Positions 1 through 8,038 of a stretch of 20,513 bases of DNA are shown piece by piece; positions within the stretch are counted from its first letter, which is position 1, and each line of letters opens with the position of its first letter. The stretch comes from Monoraphidium neglectum (Eukaryota; Chlorophyta; Chlorophyceae; Sphaeropleales; Selenastraceae). The position numbers and the translations under genes were made by a program. A model generated the notes under the pieces. It was not told the DNA's origin. It saw only the letters and a program-made list of their open reading frames with translations, and searched no databases. The stretch is taken from contig NW_014013549.1 of the NCBI RefSeq assembly GCF_000611645.1, positions 26,357 through 46,869 on the forward strand, written 5' to 3'.

Positions 1-691
1 CCCGCAGGCCCCCAAGACTGACGTGTATAGTATGCGCCGCCGTCCAGCGCATCCCGCAGTGACCCCAGCTCGCAGAATTCAAGGACCAGCGACACCTGGG
101 GGTTGCGGATGATACATCATAATACAAAATCATGTGAAATCAGACCTGCTTGTTGGCTGTCGCATCTGCAATGAGCGCAGCAGGTGCCAGACAGGCCGCC
201 ACCGTCGTCAACCGCCACCCTCCCCCAATGACACACGCCTCGTGCCCCCAACCATGCAGCTGATAGCCTCTTGCGGATGACTGCTGCCCACCTCAAAATT
301 GAGGACGTGGGGCCCAGCTGCCAAAGCCTCATCTGAGGACGAGTGGGTCTGAGACGGCGGGCTCTGCTTGCTCACGCTGCAACGATGAGGGGTGCGGGGG
401 CATGTGTGCATGCCCTTGTGAGCGCGCGTGCTTTCTGTCTGTTTATGCGCAGGTCGCCAGGGGCGCATGGCTGGTTTGACGACGGGCCTAGACGCGGCTA
501 GCTGTCATTACTTGGGGCCAGTTATGTGCACTGGCACTGTTGTGAGGTGCCCGTCTCGCTCTTGGCTGCTGCGCCAACGTAGCAGCCAGTCTCTCTGGAT
601 CCCAGGTCATGGCTTGGGGGCTGGTCAAGGCTCAAGGGGACCACAAAAAGAGGGAGCCCCGCATTCAAAAGCATGTGTGAGCGCGCGTGCA

Positions 692-747
<56 letters not shown>

Positions 748-2031
748 CGTGTGCGTGTGTCCGTGTGGGGATGGGGCGTTGGTGCGTGTGTACGTGGGTG
801 GGGGTGATTGTGGTGGAGGGGGGCGGGTGGCGCTGTTTGCGGCTGGCGGCTCACTCGCTGCTGATGGGGCCGTGGCTCGACGCCATCGACTTGATGGTGT
901 AGGTGTAGGTCTGAGGGTGGGGTTGGGAGGGTCGGGGAGAGGGATCAGAGGACGGGCGGGACGTGACGGTCTGTCTAGCGGGGTGGTGAGGTCCCGTCCC
1001 CCAGTAAGGCCGAGGGGTACACTGGATGGCGGCCTCAAGAGGAGAGCAGGTACGCCCAGGCATTGATGTGATCGACCAGCATGGCGGCACAAACCAGCGT
1101 CCCCACAAACGTTTGCCACCGAGCACAAGGGCACAGCACGCGGCCCCCAAGACCACCTGCACTATGTTGGGGTGCGTCATGGCGCTGCTGATGGCCGCCT
1201 CCATGATGGCCATGCGCTCCCGCTTCTGGGCCCCGCTCATGTGGGCGGGCAGCAGCATCGTCTTGACCGCCACCACGGCCCCGTGCCACAGGCCTTTGGG
1301 GGCAGGTGAGGGAGGCCGGGAGTGCGGCAGTGTGGGGTGGAGGTTGCTGAGGTAGCAACATGTGGGGGTATTTAGGGATTACGACCGAGCCGCCGGAAAC
1401 CGGCAGTTGTGCCAAGGCACGCAGCCGCAAGTTCAAGCAGGTGTGGGCGGCGTTTCGGCGCAGCACGCCCCGCGCTGTGAGCTCGACGGACGGTCTTTCC
1501 AAGGGCCTGCGCCGCCCGGCACAACGCAGCAGGTGCCTGCGGCATCGGAATGCCACCCACCTTTGTAGACCTTGCCGAAGCCCCCTGGGGGTGGAGAGGT
1601 TCCATGCAACACACAGGATTGGATGGTTGATGAAACAGGGGCAGCAAGGGCCAGGTCGTGCAGCGGTGCACATGGACAAAGTCAGCTCTCAAAAAAACCC
1701 TGCAGGCACGCGCCTCGGGGCTGCCGCCATATCTGATATGGCACTCACTCTAATAAATCCCTCCCAAGAACCCTTCACCTGGGTCCCCTGCATTGTGAGC
1801 CCCCATGCCGACACCGACGCCCCATGGCCGGCACGGCGCATGGCGAAACCGTGTGTCGACCCCGCCTGTCATCAACTGCCTGCACCCCTACATCAAGGCG
1901 CCCCCCCCCCACCCCAAAAGAAATTGAGTGCGCACCCTCCCCCAGCAGCTCCAGCAGCTGTATAGCCCCAGTGGAAGCCGCGGCCGCGCCGCCCGCACTG
2001 CCGATGGCACGCTTCATGTCCTCTATGCGCT
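1..2031 (-). other. Protein kinase N-lobe (TKL type)
   Basis: The glycine loop GEGGFG (residues 466-471 of the spliced model) is followed by KVYKG, LWHGAVVAVKTM with the ATP-binding lysine at 486, and a C-helix glutamate at 507 in RMAIMEAAISS. Next come THPNIVQ, TYTYTIKSM, and at the left edge the hinge region LVLEFCELGSLRDALDGG. This order matches the tyrosine-kinase-like kinases that are abundant in volvocine and related algae. The catalytic loop (HRD), DFG motif and C-lobe lie beyond position 1, so activity cannot be judged. The intron between 910 and 95 holds the GT microsatellite. Confidence 0.85.
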
Positions 2032-4821
2032 CTGCGGCGGGAGGGGGTTGGTTGAGGAGGCGGGGCGCAGGGGTGAGGGATGCTGAGGGCGGGGCTTTTG
2101 GGTGGTTGGGACGGCAGCGAGTTTGCGTGAGCTTCTTGTGAGGCTTCGATTTGCGGGTTGGCAGCAAAAAGGGGAGGCCAGCACGAGGGTGAGGGGAGGG
2201 GGACAGAAGTAGGCAACCTGCCACGTGCCAAGGAGCTTACGGCGGCACGAGGGCCTTGGGCGCTACAGCAGCAGCTAATCCCGCTCGGCCGCAGAGGGGA
2301 GCTGCAAGCACCTCCCTCCCGACAGCCCCCTGGTCAGCTGCCGCCAACCCACCGAGCGCGGTGCCCGCCGAATCGAGGTCGCCACCCTTTCCGCTGCCGC
2401 CCATCTCTCGCGCGGCCGCCGCCCTCACTCCCCCCCCGCCATCTGTCGCGCCGCCGCCTCCGCCACTGCCGCCGCCACCGCCGCCCCCGTCCCCTCCGGC
2501 GCCCGCGCCGCCGCCGCCGGCGACCCCGCTGCCCCTGGCGGGCGCCAGCCGCCCGCCCTGCTCCATCAGGCAGTTGATCAGGTGGTACTGCCGGGCCAGG
2601 AGGGCGTCGGTGCGCAGCTTCTCCGTGACCAACTCCTTGTTGTTAGACTGCAGGGGGGCGGTCGGCAGGAGCGCCGCTCAGGTCGTCCGGCCGGTCGGCA
2701 GAGGAGCAGCAAGGCGCCGTCAACACCAAGGAAACAGTCATGCGGTGACGGCGACACGTGCTGCGGCCCCCGCCACGTGATCAACTGCACAAGCAGCAAA
2801 GCGTCAGCAACTCGGCGTGTCCGAACGCAACGGAGAGGGTGCCCCGCTAGGGTTCAAGCCCAGGCCATGCAGAGCCTGCGTCCCACCCGCAACTCCGCGA
2901 GCAGCCAGCTCTGCTGCCGCCTGTTGACAAAGACGCACAGCAGCAGCGCCCCTATGACGGCGCTGATCGCGTTGACCATCGCCAGCAGCGCGTCCCGCCA
3001 GGGCGGCGCCCAGCCCGCTGCGGGCTCCAGCTGCAGCAGCCACTTCTCGTTGGTTGGTGACGTGATGGTGGTGGTCACGGGGTCGCGCAGGGCGGAGGGC
3101 GTGTTGGCGACCACCACGGGCGTGTTGCCGGGCTGGGGGACGGTCAGCGCGTAGCTGTAGCCCTGGGGGTGTTGGGCGGCGGCAGGGAGGAGGGGGGTAA
3201 ACTATGGGGCAGCAGGGGTGCTCAGTGGGTGGTGGTTACCGGGGTGCCGCAGGGGTTGGGGGCTGAAGACGGCCGAGAAAGGGGTGGAGGAGGTCAGGGG
3301 AGGGGTGCGGGGCGTAAGGAGGGTTGGTGGAGGGATGAGGTACAGAGGCCGGGAGATGGCAGCAAGGCGAGCGGCAGGGGCCGGCAGCTGGCTGCCAGGC
3401 TGGAGCACGGCTGTGGCGATGGGATGTGATGGCAATGGCAGGGCGTAGGGCAGGGAGCTGGGGGTGTTCCTGGCCTGATCATGGACATAGGCGGCGGCCT
3501 GATCAAGGCAATGCAGGAAAGGGCCAATGATGGCTGACGTCCAGATGTCGTGATGGTCGACAAAATGGCGGTGTACGTCCCCGGGGACCCCTGGCCCCGG
3601 CCACAACACCCAGCACCGCAGCTGTCAGGCACACTCGCAGCCCACAATCCCTGACACCCTCCTCAAGGGGACCGCTGCCGGGCAGCTTCCGCGGCGTCGC
3701 CGCAGCCCCCAACGCCCACCTGCTGCTCCAGCCGCCCTAGCAGGCCGTGGTAGGGGTCCCGCACCGCATCGGGCCCGCTGGTGCTGGCGCCGTCCGTTAT
3801 GCCGGATCCCCCCGCTATCTGCTCAAAGTCCACCACCGTGCCGGCCACGCCCCAAAAGCGCGACCGGGTGGTCGGGTCGTAGCTGGTTGGTTTGGTTGGT
3901 CGGGCGGTCGGGCGGCGGTACGTCATGTGCTCGGCGCCCAGCAGAGCAGGCGCTGAGGGTTGGGGTGGGTGTCAAGCAGGTTGGCTGGGACTTGCGCGCG
4001 GGGCGGATGCAGGCGCGGGCAAGGGCGTTGGGCGCTGCAGCGGGTGAGTGTGTGTTTTTTGGGGGGAGGGCAACGGCGGAAGAGGCGGCGTCTGTGGATG
4101 CGCACGGCCGCCTCACCAGATGCTGCAGTTGTAGGGGCCCTCGGCCGCCCTAGGGGTTGCGGGCATTGGGAAGGGAGGGCGGTGTCGAGGGAATGCAAGG
4201 GGTGGAAGTTCACGATGTTGTCCCGCCCATGCATGTTGAAACGGCCTCCTGTAAGCGCCAACAGCGCGCAGACAAGCAGGAAACTTGCGCTTGGACATGC
4301 ACAAGTATGCTCACACACACGAGCGAGAGGCACGCCTACACGAACCAAGTGGACGAGTTCCTACACAGGGGCGTGCCGACGCGAGCGCAGCTGGGCACGG
4401 TGGGCGCCGCCCCTCACCCGAACGTCTCGTTGGGGTCGCTGACATTGGCCACGAATATGGGTATCCGGATCGCCAGGCCAACAAACCCCTCCTGCTGCAG
4501 GTTGATCGGACCCTGGATCGTGATCTCGCCCCGCCTGATCGTCTCCAGGGTCGCCGCTCGCCGAGAGGGCTCTGCAGATTTGAGCGTGCCCGCGCGCGCA
4601 TGCGTGGGGGCGCAGTTGGCTGTGCCCTGGCCCTCGGCAGTCGCACAAGCCTCCCAGCAGCAGCAGCCACAGCAGGCATGGCAGCCGCAACAGTAATGTC
4701 AGTATCAGTTGCAGCAGCAGTATCAGCAGCAAGAACCAGTATCACGAGCTGCATCACCACCACCACCACCACCACCACCACCACCATCACCAGCAGCAGT
4801 AGCAGCAGTAGCAGCAGTAGT

Positions 4822-4885
<64 letters not shown>

Positions 4886-5637
4886 ACACCCACCCTTGAG
4901 CAGGTTAAGGCCCAGCAGGTTCTTGTTGCGGCCCAAAGGGTAGGCCATGCTGATGATGGCGGAGGGCGCTATCCGCAGGTAGATCCCCGCAGACGTCTCA
5001 GACGCGTTGACCTGCGGGCGTGCCGCATGCATACGTGTACGTGTACGTGCACGCGTGCACGATTGGCTACCACCACAACGCGATGAGGTCATCCCTAATC
5101 CTGGCCTCGCAAAGGATCGCGCAGACACCGGCCGGCGGCACGCAGTGGCTGCTGCGACACCCGCACAGCCAACCCGCCCCAAAGACAGCAGCTGTCTGGC
5201 CACAGAGTTGAACCGCGTCTGCAGGTTGGGGACTGAGGGGTTGTCCTCAACAAGCACGGACAGCGCCAGAGCGGGGGCCAGGCTGTTGGCCAGCTTGAAC
5301 TCAAACCCCGTGGCGGTGTCCTGGGCAAAACCTGCGATGGGGAAGGGGCCGCATGGCCCGCCATGTGAGCAATGCAATGCAAGAAGTGCCGGCGGCCGCT
5401 CACATGCACATGCATGCGTTCTGCTTGAAGCGCTCTCTAGAGGCCGAACCAGAGCGCGGGAGGGCCGACGCATGCGGCAAGCATGGGACGCTTGCCTTGC
5501 GCCGCGAGCCGCCGGGTGTGCTCGTCTGCCCTCGACGCGAACACCACCCCCAGGCTGCTGGCTGCGGCGATCAGGAGCATGACGAGCAGCGGGACGACGC
5601 AGATCGACGGCTGGGCACGAACGACCGGCACAACGCC
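1..5637 (-). CDS. CHASE-domain receptor-like TKL protein kinase (3' end outside window)
   Basis: Predicted membrane receptor: an extracellular CHASE sensor passes a small-ligand signal to a cytoplasmic Ser/Thr/Tyr-type kinase. Exons read on the minus strand, each phase-matched to the next: 5496-5637, 5174-5331, 4894-5011, 4418-4571, 3720-3882, 2887-3162, 2353-2647, 1936-2031, 1561-1584, 1157-1293, 855-910, then 1-95. Numbering from the first of these: membrane segment about 11-34, CHASE region about 49-302, second membrane segment about 303-325, a short conserved linker (ELVTEKLRTDALLARQY), a Gly/Ala-rich stretch, then the kinase from about 460. The first exon is uncertain. A perfect gtaagt donor follows an exon ending at 5769, but its phase does not fit the acceptor before 5637, so the true ATG may be upstream or may be the Met inside the membrane segment. 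The join between 855 and 95 is also out of phase, so a small exon is probably missed there. The family call is strong; the ends are not. Confidence 0.8.
695..745. repeat. (GT)n microsatellite, about 25 units
   Basis: An uninterrupted GT run of about 51 bases, with GT/GC-rich flanks on both sides (676-800). It sits inside the kinase gene intron between 95 and 855, where it reads as (AC)n on the coding strand. Open frames across it (poly Val-Cys one way, poly Thr-His the other) are artefacts. Confidence 0.95.
2994..5331 (-). other. CHASE sensor domain (spread over five exons)
   Basis: Joined exons give the hallmarks of the CHASE fold known from cytokinin receptors and algal or bacterial cyclases and kinases. 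In order: a helix rich in Ala, Leu and Phe; IYLRIAPSAIISMAYPLGRN followed by GLNLL (family pattern: lapggvv..vyPl.gN....Gldll); a Pro-Ser-Arg-Arg-Ala stretch with LETIRRGEITIQGPINLQQ; then GLAIRIPIFV; RFWGVAGTVVDFEQI; and, just before the second membrane segment, EKWLLQLEPAAGW, the usual C-terminal signature. The domain lies between two membrane segments, so it should face outside the cytoplasm. The ligand cannot be told from sequence: cytokinin-like adenines are bound by some CHASE domains, but most algal CHASE domains have no known ligand. Confidence 0.8.
4755..4885. repeat. Compound (CAC)n-(CAG)n trinucleotide repeat
   Basis: About 12 CAC units (4755-4790, one CAT interruption) run into imperfect CAG/TAG units and then a pure block of 18 AGC units (4822-4875), ending with a few CAA-interrupted units. 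On the kinase gene's strand it reads (CTG)n then (GTG)n and starts about 8 bases after the 5' splice site following 4894. Homopolymer open frames (Leu, Cys, Ser, Ala) come only from the repeat. Confidence 0.95.
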
Positions 5638-6491
5638 CTGCGAGTGATGATGATGGCGGCGGCAGCAGCAGGCAGGAGGCGGGATGGAGAGAGAGCAAGA
5701 GACGCTAGGCCAAACCCACCCCAGCGTGGTGATAACCAACGTTGCAGTGGGGCCGAAACGCCACTTACGTATAAGCTGCTGCCTCAATGTCTGTGTGTAA
5801 GCCATGAAGTGGGGGTTGCAGCGTGGGGCGCTTGCCGGCTCCTGACGAAGCTGGCAGCCGTGCTCGCGGCAACACACGCACCGTTGCGAAGCGCCGCCAC
5901 ACGGGCAGCCACTGCCTGGTGTCCGTGCCCGTCCGCCCCTCATGTGAATCATCCTCCACGATGCTCACGACCCATTGGTGGCCGACATCTGGCACGGTCC
6001 CATGATTGGTGTCGCGCCGAGAGCGCGTCGAACCGGACCAGAACACCTTCCTCCACTTCTTTTGCACCATACTTTGTCTGCTACATACAGATATGGTACC
6101 CGAGTATACTCGAACTGTGTACGTCGATCAGATCATCGTGTGCAACAAAGTCACGATCGGGAATGTTACAGCGAAGCGTACTATGTCTGAGGCAGTGCTC
6201 ATAGGAACGCCTGCGTGCTTTGTGGAACATCATGGGCAGCCGCGGTGCTTTGTCAGGCACCCATCAGCGAAGCGACCCAAATGCCCACATTACTGATTCA
6301 GATGCACACTGCAATCGATCAGGGCAAGGGGCAGCCATGGTGCCGGCTCACTCGACTGCGGCCAGCAGTGCAGCAATGCAGCATATTAACACGAGGAGAT
6401 TGAAATATTGCGGACCCACCGCCGGCCCCACAGTGCGCGATGAGAACCCACCACTAACAAATCCCCTCTGGAACTGCGCATCTTGTGCCGA
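5638..6491. other. Spacer: upstream region of the kinase gene
   Basis: No gene is supported here. The left part probably holds the 5' exon or exons and promoter of the receptor kinase; a strong donor (gtaagt on the minus strand) ends a possible exon at 5769. The stretch 6040-6310 is noticeably less GC-rich than its surroundings and contains a perfect 12-base palindrome, cgagtatactcg, at 6101-6112. The right part should include the 3' UTR of the protease gene. Confidence 0.5.
6166..6170 (-). terminator. Possible TGTAA polyadenylation signal
   Basis: TGTAA on the minus strand is the usual poly(A) signal of volvocine-type green algae. It lies about 320 bases after the protease stop codon, a plausible distance for an algal 3' UTR. 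It is a five-base motif, so chance occurrence is possible. Confidence 0.35.
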
Positions 6492-7778
6492 TTAAACCTT
6501 GTCCGTCCCCCCCAGCAATAGTAGCCAAACAGCCACCGGCACGCCGTGCACCAACCACAGCGTGCAGAGGCTTCCGGTCATGTAGTACACCGCGCTGGGG
6601 AGGAACGTGAGCGCAAGCCAGGTGCGCATGATCGGTCACCATAGAGGGACCTCGCATCGGCCTCGGACAGCCGCGAAGCTCCGTGCTGCAGCAAGCGCAC
6701 CGCGGGCCTTGCAGCCCCTGTTCTGCATGAGCCCCGCCACAACAACAATGCGCACCTCTTCCCTGACACACGCGGCGCAGCTGCACCGCGGCTATTGCAA
6801 GATGTACGCGGCAGTAAGCGCCACCCACCTGCACACCGCGCCCAGCATGGCGCACATGACAAGAAACCCTGGGTTCCAGTATGTCCGCTGCGCCTTCTCT
6901 CCAGGAATGACAAGGTGCACCAGCACAAACACCAACGTGGAGGCAGCCGCCCTGGGTGCGCACCGGTGCGGCTGCATGAGCAGTGCTTCAGTGAGTTCGT
7001 CCTACACGACTCGTCAGTGCGCAGCATACGGGCCGCCTGTCCGGGTGTTGCCATCAACAGTTGCGGGTATGGCGCTCAGCCGCAGGAGCGAGGGGCCGCT
7101 GCAGGCTTTCCGCGGCGCCCGCACCTGGCTGCAAAGTCGGCAGGGCTGGTGGGGCCGTCCACCTCCGGGTGCGGCAGCGCCATCACCCTGAAAACCAGCT
7201 CCTCGGCCAGGCCACTTGTCAGGAACACCACCACAAGCACCTGCAGGCGCAATCATGCGAATGAGCATTGCTCATAATCTGGTCCTAAGGGGGGCCATGA
7301 TTGCTGCATGCAACCAACTGCGCAAGCCGTGGCTGATGTCATGGTGTGAACGCCTGTCCACCTCCAGCCACTTGGCGGGCCGACGCTCAATCTTGAATCT
7401 CAGCACGCCAGTGGCCAAGCCGACTGGTAGCACCAAAGCAGTGAAGGTCGACACATACGCCCAGGTGAGAGGGTCTAAGGGCGGAGGCGCGGTGCATGCA
7501 GCGGCAACGAGGCGCGCCGCAGCCCTTTGCGCACAATCGACGAGAGTTCCGCCCGTCTCCATTGACACAACTCATGAGCTTTCTTGCAGCCGCTTGAGAC
7601 AGCTTTGCGTGTTTATAATCTCTTGTTCGCCAATGCTGGAACCAAACGGACGGGAGTTACTCATCGGCCACAACAACCGCTCGGGCCACGAGCGCATGTG
7701 CATGTGCCTACAATTTACAAAATACTAAGCCGAATTCTGTTACTCACCTTGCCTTTGAACCACGTCCCTTCTCGGCAT
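6492..7778 (-). CDS. CPBP/CAAX-type intramembrane glutamic protease
   Basis: Small membrane protein of the CPBP (CAAX protease/Abi) family, whose members cleave substrates inside the lipid bilayer. Five exons, all GT-AG and phase-consistent: 7748-7778, 7362-7474, 7125-7240, 6829-6951, 6492-6594 (TAA stop at 6492-6494), giving 161 residues. The start is MPRRDVVQRQ, joined to DPLTWAYVSTF. Motif 1 is EELVFR (Glu61, Glu62, Arg66) after the hydrophobic stretch VLVVVFLTSGLA. Motif 2 is Phe95-x3-His99 in VFVLVHLV. The last conserved His is His144 in WLVHGVPVAVWLLLLGG, a C-terminal signature shared with plant and cyanobacterial homologues. His144 is followed by Val148 where many members have Asn or Asp. 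Hydrophobic segments fall at about 21-34, 49-60, 91-102, 115-132 and 139-156. The substrate is unknown; a plastid or ER membrane location is possible, but I see no clear targeting peptide. Confidence 0.82.
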
Positions 7779-8038
7779 AGTGAGACAGTTCACATGGCCG
7801 AATCAGGGCCGTCCAGCATGTCCCATGGCGGTGCTCAAATTTCTTATAGACCTGAGAAATCGTAGAAGATATTGAGTCGGTTTCGGCACAGGATTCAGTG
7901 CGGGTGGCCATGGCACGCAGCCCTCGACCCAAAATCTAGGCGAATCAGCTCCTCCACGCGGGGCGATTGAATCCTTACTAGTGCAAAGGGTCTTACATAC
8001 CCAGCAGCCCCGTGACCAGCCCCGCCGTGCTCAGCGTC
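7779..8038. promoter_or_regulatory. Divergent intergenic promoter region
   Basis: About 260 bases separate the proposed start codons of the protease (minus) and the cyclase-like gene (plus), so the two probably share a bidirectional promoter. No TATA box or other named element can be pointed out with confidence. The plus-strand frame is open from 7982, just after a TAG at 7979-7981. Confidence 0.4.

Noticed and set aside
428..1134. Long open frames across the GT repeat on both strands (Val-Cys and Thr-His rich)
   Set aside because: They arise from a dinucleotide run that is open in all frames. The region is an intron plus short kinase exons on the minus strand.
2840..2870. tRNA-like B box (gggttcaagccc)
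   Set aside because: No matching A box or cloverleaf stems upstream; it lies in a kinase-gene intron close to an exon.
4311..5086. Open frames with long Leu, Cys, Ala or Ser runs at the CAG/CAC repeat
   Set aside because: Pure products of the trinucleotide repeat. The phase-matched CHASE exons at 4418-4571 and 4894-5011 explain the coding signal.
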